The notes: generated from the letters alone by a model not told the origin. A DNA stretch of 64,000 nt from Acidithiobacillus_B sp049965315 (GCF_049965315.1 NZ_JBMFWL010000001.1:84513-148512); one strand, 5' to 3'; shown: positions 36,761 through 46,159, counted from the stretch's first letter. Program-made: numbers and translations.

Positions 36761-37129
36761 ATGTTTGATTTCAGCTTTGGCGAGCTCGTGGTCCTGGCGG
36801 TCATTGCCCTGCTGGTGGTCGGGCCCGATAAGATGCCGGAAATGGCGCGAACGGCAGGGCGTTGGTATGGGGTCCTGCGGCGCACCCTGACCGGCGTGCG
36901 CGCGGAAGTCGAGCAGCAGTTGCTGCTGGATGACCTGCGCCGCGAGGCCGACAAACTCCGTACCCTGGCCAACGAAGACCTGCTCGCCCCGCCCCCTGCG
37001 CCCCAGCCTCCCGAGGAAATCCCGCCGCCGCCGAGCGATGGCGGTGACAGCGCGGTGCCAGCCGCCCAGAGTGAGGGGGTAGTTGCGCCGCCGCTACCCA
37101 CGCCGCCCGCCGAAGAGCGTCTTCATTGA
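36761..37129 (+). CDS. tatB: Twin-arginine translocase subunit TatB
   Basis: Receptor-complex partner of TatC. 122 residues starting MFDFSFGELVVLAVIALLVV with the conserved Glu8 and the GP hinge (VGPDKMPEMAR), then an amphipathic helix and a Pro-rich acidic tail (PPPAPQPPEEIPPPPS). It lies 14 bp after tatA. The low-complexity tail is usual for TatB. Confidence 0.94.
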   Translation: MFDFSFGELVVLAVIALLVVGPDKMPEMARTAGRWYGVLRRTLTGVRAEVEQQLLLDDLRREADKLRTLANEDLLAPPPAPQPPEEIPPPPSDGGDSAVPAAQSEGVVAPPLPTPPAEERLH

Positions 37130-37233
37130 ACGAAGCCCGGTCCGCTTTGCGCCAGCAGGAACTGCCAAGGGCCGGATATCTAGGTTTACCGGACCATTTC
37201 ATCGGATAAGCGTTTTCAGGGACGGCTGGCAAC

Positions 37234-38052
37234 TTGGATAAACTTGCGGAAAACACCTTCATCGGTCACCTGCTGGAATTGCGCAGACGCGTGCTTTTTG
37301 CCGTACTGGCCGTCTTTATCGGGTTTTTACTGTCCTACCCGTTTTCCCGAAGCATTTACAATATCCTTGCCGCGCCCCTGATCCGGGTTCTGCCGGCCGG
37401 AAGCCACCTCATCTATACCAGCCTCCCCGAGGTCTTCCTGACCTATGTCAAGCTGTCCTTGTTATCGGGCTTTGTCCTGGCATTGCCCATCGTGCTTTAC
37501 CAGTTTTGGGCCTTCATTGCGCCAGGACTCTATGAACACGAACGGCGGGCCTTTTTCCCGTTGATTTTCGCCTCGGTTTTCTTGTTTGTTGGCGGAATGC
37601 TCTTTGCCTATTTCCTGGTCTTTCCCGCCGCATTCAAGTTTTTCGTGAGCTTCTCCGGCGGCGACATTACCGCCATGCCCCAGGTCAGCAACTATCTCTC
37701 GCTGATCGTCAAATTTTCCCTGGCCTTCGGTCTGGCATTCCAGATCCCCATTCTCATCATCGTGTTGACACGCATCGGCGTCCTCCAGGTGGAAACGCTC
37801 CGCAACGGTCGCCGCTATGCCTTTCTGATCTGCGCCGTGGCCGCCGCGGTGCTCAGCCCGCCCGATGTGTTGTCGATGATCCTGCTGCTGATCCCCATGT
37901 ACCTGCTTTTCGAGATTGGCCTCTTCTTTGCCGCCCGCCTGCCCCAATCCCCGGCCCGGGAGGCCGCGCCCGAAGAAGGTCCGGCGCGCACGGCGGAAGA
38001 AGAAATGGCGGATGCCGAGCGCAGTTTCCACACTCCCGAGGAAAAGGACTGA
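37234..38052 (+). CDS. tatC: Twin-arginine translocase subunit TatC
   Basis: Six-helix inner-membrane receptor for twin-arginine signal peptides. The 272-residue protein has FIGHLLELRRRVLFAVLAV at the N-terminus (with the conserved HLxELRxR motif), LPEVFLTYVKLSLLSG and FWAFIAPGLYEHERR. The start TTG 37234 fits the family N-terminus (MDKLAENTFIGHL) though 104 bp separate it from tatB. The hydrophilic C-terminal tail of about 35 residues is longer than in E. coli. Confidence 0.94.
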   Translation: MDKLAENTFIGHLLELRRRVLFAVLAVFIGFLLSYPFSRSIYNILAAPLIRVLPAGSHLIYTSLPEVFLTYVKLSLLSGFVLALPIVLYQFWAFIAPGLYEHERRAFFPLIFASVFLFVGGMLFAYFLVFPAAFKFFVSFSGGDITAMPQVSNYLSLIVKFSLAFGLAFQIPILIIVLTRIGVLQVETLRNGRRYAFLICAVAAAVLSPPDVLSMILLLIPMYLLFEIGLFFAARLPQSPAREAAPEEGPARTAEEEMADAERSFHTPEEKD

Positions 38053-38148
38053 CCGCTGCCGCCGAGGGGGGAACAGCCGGGATTCGGCAGCGACCGTTTC
38101 CCGGCCATCGGCAGGATCCGCTCCCGCCAATACCGCCATTCCGCCCCT

Positions 38149-39426
38149 TCAGGCCCGATACACCAGGTGCCCGTCCACCAGGGTATAGCGCACCTTGCCG
38201 CGCAATTCCCATTGCCCATAGGGTAGATTCTTCCCCCGTGACACCAGTTGCCGGGGATCCACCACAAAATATTGGTCGGCAGCAAAAATGCAGAGATCGG
38301 CGGGAGCCCCGGGCGCCAGGCTGGGCGTGGCCAAGCCGAGGACGCGGGCCGGCCCCGTCGTCAGCAGTCCGATGGCCGTCGCCAGATCCATCACGCCTTC
38401 GTCCACCAGGCGCAGGGTCAGGGGCAGGAGCAGCTCTACGGCGGCGATGCCAAAGGGCGCCTGGGCAAAGGTCTGACCCATCCGATCCACGCCCCAGGGA
38501 CAGTGATCACTGCTGATGGCATCGATCTGGCCCTGGGCCAGCGCCTGGCGCAAGGCATCCCGCTCCCTGCCGGGGCGCAACGGCGGCAGGACCTTGGCGT
38601 GGGTGTTGAACAGGCCCACATCCTGCTCCGTCAGCAGCAAATGGTGAATGCTGACGTCCACCGTTGGCTGCTGGCCCCGCCGGCGGGCGGCCTGGACCGC
38701 ATCCAGGGCCGCCATGGTGCTGAGGTGGCGCAGATGAACGGGGCAATCCACCAACTGCGCAATGGCCAGATCGCGCAGCACGCCCACCTGCTCGGCGATG
38801 GCCGTGCGCCCCGCCAGACCCAGACGCACGCTCAGGGCGCCCTCATGCATGACACCGTCGGCCGCCAGGAGGGCGTCTTCGCTGTGCAGCAGGACGGGCA
38901 AGGCAAAGTCGGCGGCATAGGCCAGGGCCAAGCGCAGCAACGCGCCATTGCCCACGGCGCGGCCGCCCTGGCTGAAGGCCACGGCGCCGGCCTCCTCCAG
39001 GGCGGCCATCTCGCTCAGGGCCTCGCCCGCCAATTGCCGGGTCAGGGCCCCGGTGGGATAGACCTTGGCCAGGCCCAGGGCGGCGGCCAGGTTGCGTTGC
39101 TGGTGGATCACCCCGGCCGTATCGGCGCAGGGGTCCGTAGCGGGGCTCAAGGCGACATGCACCACGCCACCGGCCACGGCGGCGCGCAGTTCCGAGGCCA
39201 GATCCCCATCCCGGCCGTGGCCCGGCGTATGGGCCTGGAGGGACATTTCCACCAGGCCCGGGCAGGCCACCAGCCCGCTGCCGTCCAGCACCTCCTCGGC
39301 CATGAAATCGGCAGGGATCTGCCCGCGGGCGAGGATCCGCCCACCGGCAATGGCAAGATCGGCGACGCCATCGAAGCCCGTCGCCGGATCGATGATGCGG
39401 GCACCGCGCAGCAATCGTCGCATCAC
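38149..39426 (-). CDS. Dihydroorotase-like protein PyrC' (probably non-catalytic)
   Basis: A 425-residue amidohydrolase-fold protein next to pyrB. The usual metal motif DxHxH (as in DMHVHLREPG) is replaced by EMSLQAHTPG, so both N-terminal metal-binding histidines are gone, while the later SSDHCPWG motif is kept. This is the pattern of PyrC'/PyrX, the inactive partner that supports aspartate transcarbamoylase structure in Pseudomonas. A catalytic dihydroorotase should therefore be elsewhere in the genome. It overlaps pyrB by 4 bp. Confidence 0.9.
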   Translation of the reverse strand: MMRRLLRGARIIDPATGFDGVADLAIAGGRILARGQIPADFMAEEVLDGSGLVACPGLVEMSLQAHTPGHGRDGDLASELRAAVAGGVVHVALSPATDPCADTAGVIHQQRNLAAALGLAKVYPTGALTRQLAGEALSEMAALEEAGAVAFSQGGRAVGNGALLRLALAYAADFALPVLLHSEDALLAADGVMHEGALSVRLGLAGRTAIAEQVGVLRDLAIAQLVDCPVHLRHLSTMAALDAVQAARRRGQQPTVDVSIHHLLLTEQDVGLFNTHAKVLPPLRPGRERDALRQALAQGQIDAISSDHCPWGVDRMGQTFAQAPFGIAAVELLLPLTLRLVDEGVMDLATAIGLLTTGPARVLGLATPSLAPGAPADLCIFAADQYFVVDPRQLVSRGKNLPYGQWELRGKVRYTLVDGHLVYRA

Positions 39427-40412
39427 TCCTCCTCCCCGCCCAGGGCCCCGGCCAGAAGGGTGAGCACCGCCATGCGCACGGCCAAGCCATGGGTCACCTG
39501 GGCAAGAATGACCGATTGCGGCCCATCGGCCAGTTCCGATGCAATCTCCACCCCCCGGTTGATGGGGCCGGGATGGAGCACGAGGGCGCCGGGGGCGGCC
39601 TTTTCCAGGCGCTGACTGGTGAGGCCGAAGCGTCGGTGGTATTCGTCGAGGCTGGGCAGGCGATGGGCCTCCATGCGTTCCCGCTGCAGGCGCAGGGCAC
39701 AGACCACGTCCGCCCCGCGCAAGCCCGCATCCAGGTCATGGTAGACATGCACCCCCAGGGCACTGAGCTCCGCCGGCACCAGGGTACGCGGCCCTATGAC
39801 CCGGATCTCCGGGCAACCGAGGATGGAGAGGGCATAGATCTGCGAGCGCGCCACCCGGGAATGCAGCACGTCGCCGACGATGGCCACCACCAGATTCTCC
39901 ATGGGTCCGCGATAATGACGGATGGTAAAGACGTCCAGCAGGGCCTGGGTGGGATGGGCGTGCTGCCCATCCCCCGCATTGATGACCAAGGCCTCGCCGC
40001 CCACATGGCGCGCCACCTGATGGGCCGCTCCCGCCTCGGGATGGCGGATGACGAAACCATCCACATGCATGGCCCGCAGGTTGTCCACCGTATCGAGAAG
40101 AGACTCTCCCTTGCTCTGGCTGCTGGTGCTGACGGCAATGTTGAGGACATCCGCGGAGAGGCGTTTGGCGGCCAACTCGAAGGTGCTGCGGGTACGGGTA
40201 CTGTTTTCGAAGAAAAGATTGACGATGGTCCGGCCCCGCAAGGTAGGGGTCTTCTTGATGACCCGCTGACCGATCTCCAGGAAGGACTCGGCGGTATCGA
40301 GGATGTGGAGGATCTCCCTGTCGCGCAGGCCCTCCATGCTGAGCAGATGGCGTAGCCGGCCGTCTGCGCCGTGCTGCGTGCCGGCATCCCCGAAATGCAG
40401 GGCCTTCCTCAT
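39423..40412 (-). CDS. pyrB: Aspartate carbamoyltransferase catalytic subunit PyrB
   Basis: Condenses carbamoyl phosphate and aspartate in pyrimidine synthesis. The 329-residue protein has the carbamoyl-phosphate motif FFENSTRTRSTFELAAKRL near residue 70, the SSQSKGESLLDTV loop and GDGQHAHPTQALLD. An N-terminal extension of about 15 residues before the core is in line with Pseudomonas-type PyrB, in which it mediates contacts and allostery. It overlaps both neighbours by 4 bp. Confidence 0.95.
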   Translation of the reverse strand: MRKALHFGDAGTQHGADGRLRHLLSMEGLRDREILHILDTAESFLEIGQRVIKKTPTLRGRTIVNLFFENSTRTRSTFELAAKRLSADVLNIAVSTSSQSKGESLLDTVDNLRAMHVDGFVIRHPEAGAAHQVARHVGGEALVINAGDGQHAHPTQALLDVFTIRHYRGPMENLVVAIVGDVLHSRVARSQIYALSILGCPEIRVIGPRTLVPAELSALGVHVYHDLDAGLRGADVVCALRLQRERMEAHRLPSLDEYHRRFGLTSQRLEKAAPGALVLHPGPINRGVEIASELADGPQSVILAQVTHGLAVRMAVLTLLAGALGGEEE

Positions 40413-40921
40413 GGGCGGCCCTCTATTTGCCGCAATTCCAGTCGCAACGGTTCCGGCCCGGTGAGCTTGATGGCCTCGCCGGGAACGGGGGTGAGCCGCA
40501 GGGCGGCCACATCGGGCTGGATGGGGAGTTCACGGCCGCCCCGGTCCACCAGCACCGCGAGGATGATCCGGGCCGGCCGCCCATAGTCGAAGATCTCGTT
40601 CATGGCCGCCCGGATCGTGCGCCCGGTATAGCAGACATCATCCACCAGGATGATCTGCCGGCCATCCACGTCAAAGGGGATATGGGAGGCCCGCACCTGC
40701 GGATGCAGGCCGATATGGCTGAAGTCGTCCCGGTAAAAGGAGATATCCACCTCCCCCAGGGGCAGATCCAGGCCCATGGCGGCGTGCAGACGCCGGGCGA
40801 TCCAGGCGCCGCCGGTATAGATGCCGATCATGCCCGTTTCCGCTTCCCGGCACCACGGCGCCAGACTGCGCCTCATCGCGTCCAGCAAAGGCTCCACATC
40901 CCAGCCGGGCTTTGTGCTCAT
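40409..40921 (-). CDS. pyrR: Pyrimidine operon regulator / uracil phosphoribosyltransferase PyrR
   Basis: A 170-residue protein of the type I phosphoribosyltransferase fold, with the PRPP loop IILVDDVCYTGRTIRAAMNE and GIYTGGAWIARRL. In Bacillus PyrR binds pyr mRNA; in Gram-negative bacteria its regulatory role is less clear. The gene starts 1 bp into the ruvX stop (TGA/ATG overlap) and precedes pyrB, as in Pseudomonas. Confidence 0.93.
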   Translation of the reverse strand: MSTKPGWDVEPLLDAMRRSLAPWCREAETGMIGIYTGGAWIARRLHAAMGLDLPLGEVDISFYRDDFSHIGLHPQVRASHIPFDVDGRQIILVDDVCYTGRTIRAAMNEIFDYGRPARIILAVLVDRGGRELPIQPDVAALRLTPVPGEAIKLTGPEPLRLELRQIEGRP

Positions 40922-41346
40922 CAGGGTTCCCCCCCTTCGAGAAAGGTCGATAAAATTTCACAGGCGGCGGCCTGGTCCAGGACCCGCCTGCGCTTTTTCG
41001 CCGTCAAGTCGCAGTCCCGCAAGGCCAGGGCCGCCGCATGGCTGCTGAGCCGTTCGTCGACCCAGTGCAGGGGCAATCCATAGCGGCGCTGCAACTGCGC
41101 GCCGAAGCGGCGGACGACCGCCGCCATGGGGCCTTCGGAGCCATCCATGTGCAGGGGCAAACCCAGCACCAGACAGCTAGGCTTCCATTCTCCGACGATC
41201 CGGTCAAGGGCCATCCAGTCGGGGCCGCCGGGACCATTGTGCAACGTGGCCAGGCCCTGGGGCGCCAGGCCCATCTCCCCCAAAACCGCAATGCCGATGC
41301 GTCGGCGGCCAAAATCGAGACCGATGGCCGGCCCCCCTTCAGGCAT
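40921..41346 (-). CDS. ruvX: Putative pre-16S rRNA nuclease RuvX/YqgF
   Basis: A 141-residue RNase H-fold protein required for 16S rRNA 5'-end maturation in E. coli. The catalytic pattern is present: IGLDFGRRRIGIAV at the N-terminus with the first Asp, LVLGLPLHMDGSEGPM with the middle motif, and the C-terminal VDERLSSHAA. It overlaps yqgE by 8 bp, the conserved yqgE-yqgF pair. Confidence 0.94.
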   Translation of the reverse strand: MPEGGPAIGLDFGRRRIGIAVLGEMGLAPQGLATLHNGPGGPDWMALDRIVGEWKPSCLVLGLPLHMDGSEGPMAAVVRRFGAQLQRRYGLPLHWVDERLSSHAAALALRDCDLTAKKRRRVLDQAAACEILSTFLEGGEP

Positions 41347-41896
41347 GCCCGGCGGCCCCGCTGAGCAGACGCATATCGACCCCGATCAGGCGGGCGGCGG
41401 CCTGCCAGCGCTCCCCCGCCGCCAGATCGAAAATGACCACCGGGTCGGCCGGGCCATGTAGCCAGGCGTTGTCCTTGATCTCCACTTCCAGTTGTCCCGG
41501 TCCCCAGCCTGCGTAGCCCAGGGCGAGCAAAAATCGTTCCGGCCCCTCATGCTGGGCAATGGCCGCCAGCAAATCCGGCGAGGTGGTCAAGACCAGATCG
41601 GCGCTGACGGCGAGGCTGGACTGCCAGGCCCCGGCCGGGGTGTGCAGGATGAAACCGTTTTGCTCCTGGACCGGCCCGCCCCAGTACACCGCCTGATTGA
41701 TCATCTCCTCCCCCGGCACGATATCCACCGCCCGCAAGGCATCCGCCAGGTTCAGGTCGAGCAGGCGATTGATCACGATGCCCATGGCGCCCTCTTCGGT
41801 ATGCTCGCAGATCACGATGACGGTGCGATCAAAGAGGCCGTCGTGCAAACCCGGCATGGCGATGAGAAGATGGTTTTTGAGGGACTGAAAAGGCAT
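41339..41896 (-). CDS. yqgE: YqgE/AlgH family protein
   Basis: A 185-residue cytoplasmic protein of the YqgE/AlgH family, whose biochemical function is not settled. Hallmarks are LKNHLLIAMPGLHDGLFDRTVI near the start, EEGAMGIVINRLLDLNL, VYWGGPVQEQNGFILH and ALGYAGWGPGQLEVEI. It is the first gene of the tight yqgE-ruvX-pyrR-pyrB-pyrC' group; 163 bp with a REP-type repeat separate it from the TonB-like gene. Confidence 0.94.
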   Translation of the reverse strand: MPFQSLKNHLLIAMPGLHDGLFDRTVIVICEHTEEGAMGIVINRLLDLNLADALRAVDIVPGEEMINQAVYWGGPVQEQNGFILHTPAGAWQSSLAVSADLVLTTSPDLLAAIAQHEGPERFLLALGYAGWGPGQLEVEIKDNAWLHGPADPVVIFDLAAGERWQAAARLIGVDMRLLSGAAGHA

Positions 41897-41992
41897 GCGG
41901 CTCCAAGAATGATGGTCAAAACGATAGCGTTATTGAAGCATGTTTCCGCGCCGAGGGCCATGCGGGGCCAGAAGGCCATGGCGCGCAACCCC

Positions 41993-42018
41993 GTAGGAGC
42001 GGCCCATGGCCGCGACCC
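41993..42018. repeat. REP-type repeat, second copy
   Basis: Exact 26-base copy of the left unit at 21248-21273 (GTAGGAGCGGCCCATGGC then CGCGACCC), again in an intergenic gap, between yqgE and the TonB-like gene. Less perfect GGCCATGG-containing sequence flanks it on both sides (about 41974 and 42031), suggesting a decayed partner. Confidence 0.75.
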
Positions 42019-42059
42019 GTTGCGGCACCGGCCATGGCGGTGTGCCCTTTTCCGGAAAA

Positions 42060-42683
42060 TCAGTCGAAGTTCCAGGTGCGCACGATGCGCAGGGTCGAGC
42101 CCTGGCGCCGCAACGCCGCCGGCAAGGGGGGATAGGGCGCCGCCGCAGCGATGATCCGGCGCACGGCGGCCACGAGGGGGGGATCGTCCTGTCCCTGGAT
42201 GATTTCCACGCCCAGCAAGCGGCCGTCCCCGGCAATGGTCGCCGCCACGACAATGCGGCCTTTGGGCAACGCCTGATGGCCCTCGCCGAAGACATGATGG
42301 GCGGCGTAATCGAGGACCCGTTGCTGCCAGGTCCGGATGTACGCCGTATAGACATCCTTCCGGACCTCTGCGGAAGGCCGCGCGCGCTCTTCCCGCTGGG
42401 CCCCCGGACCATCCGGCGGCGAGATCATGAGCCGAATCCGGGTCGCTGGCGGGGCAGGCACCGCTTTGGGTGCCGCCGTCTGCGCAGATCTGACCAGTTC
42501 GATCTCCACCGTGGACAGCATGTCCGGCCGGGGGCGCGGCCCCTGCGCTATCCATGGCCACCAGCATAAGGCATTCAGCAACAACGACAGCAAAAGCCAG
42601 GGGAAAAGATCATCGAGATGGCGGCCGGATGCCCAGACGGCCTGCAGACGCCGGATTCCTTGCCAGGCGGCAAGCCGACGCAT
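42060..42683 (-). CDS. TonB-like energy transducer
   Basis: About 207 residues with one transmembrane segment (about 25-45, FPWLLLSLLLNALCWW), a Pro-rich periplasmic linker and a C-terminal TonB-type domain (YIRTWQQRVLDYAA, GRIVVAATIAGDGRLLGVEI, SGSTLRIVRTW-like end). The place between gshB and yqgE matches tonB3 of P. aeruginosa, linked there to twitching motility; no exbBD is nearby. ATG 42683 was chosen over an upstream start that would overlap gshB. Confidence 0.8.
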   Translation of the reverse strand: MRRLAAWQGIRRLQAVWASGRHLDDLFPWLLLSLLLNALCWWPWIAQGPRPRPDMLSTVEIELVRSAQTAAPKAVPAPPATRIRLMISPPDGPGAQREERARPSAEVRKDVYTAYIRTWQQRVLDYAAHHVFGEGHQALPKGRIVVAATIAGDGRLLGVEIIQGQDDPPLVAAVRRIIAAAAPYPPLPAALRRQGSTLRIVRTWNFD

Positions 42684-42696
42684 TGCCGCCGCCTCC

Positions 42697-43656
42697 TCAG
42701 TGGCCCCCGCGCCGCGCCTGCACGCCTCTTTCGAGGGCCTGCCACAGCAACTCCGCCGCATCGATGCCAAAAAACTGCCGGATCTCGCGGGCGCCCGTAG
42801 GACTGGTGACGTTGATTTCCGTCACCCATTCGCCGATGACATCCAGGCCCACAAAGAGCAGTCCATCCTCGCGCAAGCGGGGACCGATGGCGGCGCAGAT
42901 CTCCCGATCCCGCTCTGTCAGCGGGGCGGGCACCCCCTGGGCGCCCGCCACCAGATTGCCGCGAAAGTCCTCCGCCGCCGGCACCCGCAACAACGCGCCC
43001 GCGACCGGTTCGCCGGCCACCATCAGGATGCGCTTGTCGCCCTCCCGAATGGCCGGCAAATAGCGCTGCGCCATGACGTAGTGCGCCCCTCGTCCGGTGA
43101 CCGTCTCCAGGATGCTGCCCACATTGCAATCCTGCCCATGGAGATAAAACACCCCTTCGCCGCCCCGTGCCGACAGGGGCTTGACGACGATCTCTCCCTG
43201 TTCGGCGAGGAAGGCACGCAGATCGGCCAGGTCGCGGCTGACCAGCAAGGGCGGCAAAAATTGCGGAAAATGCAGGGCGTAGAGCTTTTCATTGGCATTG
43301 CGCAGGCTCACCGGATCGTTGACCACCCAGGTGCCGGCGTGCTCCAGGAGGTAACAGGCCGTGAGGTACTCCAGATCCACCGGCGGATCCTTGCGCATGA
43401 GGACCACATCCATCTCCGCCAGGGGCCGCTCTTCCACCGGCTCCAGGCGGTAGTGGTCGCCCGCCCTATCCTGCACCGTCACCGCCTGCAGGCGCCCCCA
43501 GGCGCGGCCATGGCGCAAAAACAGGTCCGGCAGGGTAAAGACATGGCAGCGGTGGCCGCGGGCCTGGGCCGCCAGCAGCATGGCAAAGGTCGTGTCCTTG
43601 GTCATCTTGATGCCGGCGATGGGGTCCATGAGGATGGCGGCCGTGAGCGCCGTCAT
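42697..43656 (-). CDS. gshB: Glutathione synthetase GshB
   Basis: ATP-grasp enzyme that adds glycine to gamma-glutamylcysteine. The 319-residue protein has DPIAGIKMTKDTTFAMLLAA at the start, VLMRKDPPVDLEYL, VVKPLSARGGEGVFYL and the metal-binding ..GEWVTEINVTSPTGAREI end typical of bacterial GshB. It overlaps gshA by 4 bp, giving a two-gene glutathione unit behind citrate synthase. Confidence 0.95.
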   Translation of the reverse strand: MTALTAAILMDPIAGIKMTKDTTFAMLLAAQARGHRCHVFTLPDLFLRHGRAWGRLQAVTVQDRAGDHYRLEPVEERPLAEMDVVLMRKDPPVDLEYLTACYLLEHAGTWVVNDPVSLRNANEKLYALHFPQFLPPLLVSRDLADLRAFLAEQGEIVVKPLSARGGEGVFYLHGQDCNVGSILETVTGRGAHYVMAQRYLPAIREGDKRILMVAGEPVAGALLRVPAAEDFRGNLVAGAQGVPAPLTERDREICAAIGPRLREDGLLFVGLDVIGEWVTEINVTSPTGAREIRQFFGIDAAELLWQALERGVQARRGGH

Positions 43657-44948
43657 GCGGCACCGCCCCGCCAGTCCATGGCCTCCCGCGCCGCCGCCAC
43701 GAGGGCCAAGCGGGCGATGACGCCGTAGGCGTAATAGCGGTTGACCGGGGCGTCCGGCGGCGACTTCTGGCAGGGCACCACACAGGTCTCGCCAAAGGCC
43801 ATGGGCTCAAAATGGGCGCCGGGGGCATTGAGATTTTCGTCGATCCCCCGATCCGTATGCACCCGGTAGAAGCCCCCCAGCACCTGCTGGCCGATCATGT
43901 ATACCACCGGTTCGGCCACCGCGCCCTGGGCCGTGGTTTCGAAGGTGTATACGCCTTCCTGGATAAAGACATCGCTCACCGGCAAGCCCTCCTTGCTCTT
44001 GGCCATCCGCGTGCGTTCCTTGCGGTTGAGTTCGAAGAGTTCCGCCCCGGAATACACCGTCATGATGCCCATGCCATAGGTGCCGGCGTCGGCCTTGACG
44101 ATGACAAAGGGGCGATGGGTGATCCCATAGCGGGCATAGCGTTCGGCAATGCCGGCAATGACCGCATCCACATTGCGCACCAGGCAGTCCTGCCCCTCGG
44201 AGCGCATGAAATCGATCCCCTGGCAGCGGCGGAAGAGCGGATCGATGAACCAGGGATCGGTGCCGATGACGGCGGCCAACTCCGCCGCCACCTGCTGGTA
44301 ATGGGCGAAATGGGCCGACTTGCGACGGCTGCGCCAGCCCGCCGCCAGCGGGGGCAGGATGACTTGCTCCAGATCCATCAGGATCTCCGGCACGCCGCCG
44401 GAAAGATCGTTGTTGAGCAGGATCAGTTCCGGATCGAAGTCTGCCAGAGAAAGGCGTCTGCCGCTGCGCAGGAGGGGCTCCAGGACCAGGCTGTTGCCCG
44501 ATGGCAAGTCCTGGATGACGGGCTCCGCCACCGCCAGGCTCCCCACCCGCACCTCCAGGCCCGAAAGGCTCAGAAGCTGCCGCAGGCGCGCCACGTTCTC
44601 CAGATAAAAGAGATTGCGCGTATGGTTCTCCGGAATCAGCAGCACCCGCGCCAGTCCCGGATGGTACTGGTTGAGATAATGCTGGATGGCGGCCACGTAG
44701 AGGGCCGAAAAATCGGGGTTGAGATTGTTGAAGCCCGCCGGAAAGAGGTTGGTATCCACCGGCGCCAGCTTGAAGCCGGCATTGCGCAGATCCACCGAGG
44801 CATAAAAGGGCGGCGGCGTGCGTTGCCATTGGCAGCGAAACCAGTGTTCGATGCGCGACTGCTCGGCCAGGAGATGGCGCTCCAGGTCCAGCAAGGGTTC
44901 CACCCGGTCCGTGGCCAGGGCAGGAATGTTTTGCAGAATCTCCGTCAT
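43653..44948 (-). CDS. gshA: Glutamate-cysteine ligase (beta/Acidithiobacillus type)
   Basis: First enzyme of glutathione synthesis. The 431-residue protein belongs to the GshA type found in many Betaproteobacteria and acidithiobacilli rather than the E. coli type. Recognisable parts are FYASVDLRNAGFKLAPVDTNLFPAGFNNL, LLIPENHTRNLFYLENV and VIVKADAGTYGMGIMTV. ATG 44948 lies 9 bp after the gltA stop, so gltA-gshA-gshB probably form one transcript. Confidence 0.93.
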   Translation of the reverse strand: MTEILQNIPALATDRVEPLLDLERHLLAEQSRIEHWFRCQWQRTPPPFYASVDLRNAGFKLAPVDTNLFPAGFNNLNPDFSALYVAAIQHYLNQYHPGLARVLLIPENHTRNLFYLENVARLRQLLSLSGLEVRVGSLAVAEPVIQDLPSGNSLVLEPLLRSGRRLSLADFDPELILLNNDLSGGVPEILMDLEQVILPPLAAGWRSRRKSAHFAHYQQVAAELAAVIGTDPWFIDPLFRRCQGIDFMRSEGQDCLVRNVDAVIAGIAERYARYGITHRPFVIVKADAGTYGMGIMTVYSGAELFELNRKERTRMAKSKEGLPVSDVFIQEGVYTFETTAQGAVAEPVVYMIGQQVLGGFYRVHTDRGIDENLNAPGAHFEPMAFGETCVVPCQKSPPDAPVNRYYAYGVIARLALVAAAREAMDWRGGAA

Positions 44949-44957
44949 GGGTGGTCC

Positions 44958-46118
44958 TCAGCCGCGCTCGGCCAGTGGCACATAGGCATTGCCGTGCCGG
45001 CCGACATAGACCTGGGTAGGCCGGAAAATGCGATTGTTGGCCAATTGCTCGCGCCAGTGCGCCAGCCAGCCTGCGGAGCGGGCCATGGCGAAAATGGGCG
45101 TGAAGAGGTCGTCCTTGATGCCCATTTCGTGATAGAGCACGCCCGAATAGAAATCCACATTGGCGTGGATCCCCTTGCGCGCCAGGCGCTCGCCCGCCGC
45201 CGACTCCACCGCCTGGGCGATCTCGAAGAGGCGGGTATGCTTGAGCCCGCTGCGCGCCGCCAGCCGCTCCATGAGTCCCTTGAGGATGCCGGCGCGGGGA
45301 TCCCGGGTCTTGTAGACCCGATGGCCGAAGCCCCAGATCTTTTCCTTGCGCGCCAGCTTCTCGTCCAGGTAAGCGGGCACCCGCGCCACCGACCCGATCT
45401 CCGTCAGCATCTCCACCACTTTCTGATTGGCTCCCCCATGCAGGGGCCCCGCCAGGGCGCCGATGGCCCCGGCGATGACGTGATAGGGGTTGGTCAGGGT
45501 CGAACTGGATACCAGTACCGCAAAGGTGCTGGCATTGATGGTGTGCTCGGCATGGAGGATCAGGCAGATGTCGAGGATGCGCGCCAGTTCCGGGTCGGGC
45601 TCCTGACCGCTGAGCATATAGAGGAAATTGGCGGCGTGGCCCAGGTCCGGGTTGGGGGGGATGGGGTCATTGCCATAGCGCATCTGTTCCCACATGGCGA
45701 CGATGGTGGGGATGCGAGCGATGATCCGCATGGCCATGGCATCCAGGTGCGGCACATTCTCCCGTTCCGCGTCGGAAAGCTCCTGTTGCGGATAAAACAT
45801 GCCCAGGCTCGCCACCGCGCAGTGCAGCATATCCATGGGATGGCCGGTCACCGGCATATACTTCATCAGCTCGCGGATGTTGTACTTCACCCGGCGGTGG
45901 GCGCGCAGGCCGCCATCAAAACTGGCCAGGGCCGTAGCCTGGGGGAGTTCGCCGTCCAGCAGCAGCAAGGCCGTTTCCTCATAGCTGCTATGTTCGGCAA
46001 GCACCTCGATGGCATATCCCCGATATTCCAGGAGACCGGCGCTGCCGTCAATATGGGAAATGCCGGAGTGGGTTACCGGCACACCCTCCAGGCCCGGTGC
46101 GTAGGTCGCTTCGGCCAT
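44958..46118 (-). CDS. gltA: Citrate synthase
   Basis: Condenses oxaloacetate and acetyl-CoA. The 386-residue protein is the shorter type (no E. coli-style NADH-binding N-terminal domain). Catalytic residues are in LHAEHTINASTF (first His), GALAGPLHGGANQKV (second His), WGFGHRVYKTRDPRAG and NVDFYSGVLYHEMGI (Asp). The pyruvate dehydrogenase operon at 50-55 kb would supply its acetyl-CoA. It is separated from erpA by a terminator. Confidence 0.93.
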   Translation of the reverse strand: MAEATYAPGLEGVPVTHSGISHIDGSAGLLEYRGYAIEVLAEHSSYEETALLLLDGELPQATALASFDGGLRAHRRVKYNIRELMKYMPVTGHPMDMLHCAVASLGMFYPQQELSDAERENVPHLDAMAMRIIARIPTIVAMWEQMRYGNDPIPPNPDLGHAANFLYMLSGQEPDPELARILDICLILHAEHTINASTFAVLVSSSTLTNPYHVIAGAIGALAGPLHGGANQKVVEMLTEIGSVARVPAYLDEKLARKEKIWGFGHRVYKTRDPRAGILKGLMERLAARSGLKHTRLFEIAQAVESAAGERLARKGIHANVDFYSGVLYHEMGIKDDLFTPIFAMARSAGWLAHWREQLANNRIFRPTQVYVGRHGNAYVPLAERG

Positions 46119-46159
46119 AATGCCTCCTTCTGCCTATTTGTTTTGATGATAACCCGCCC

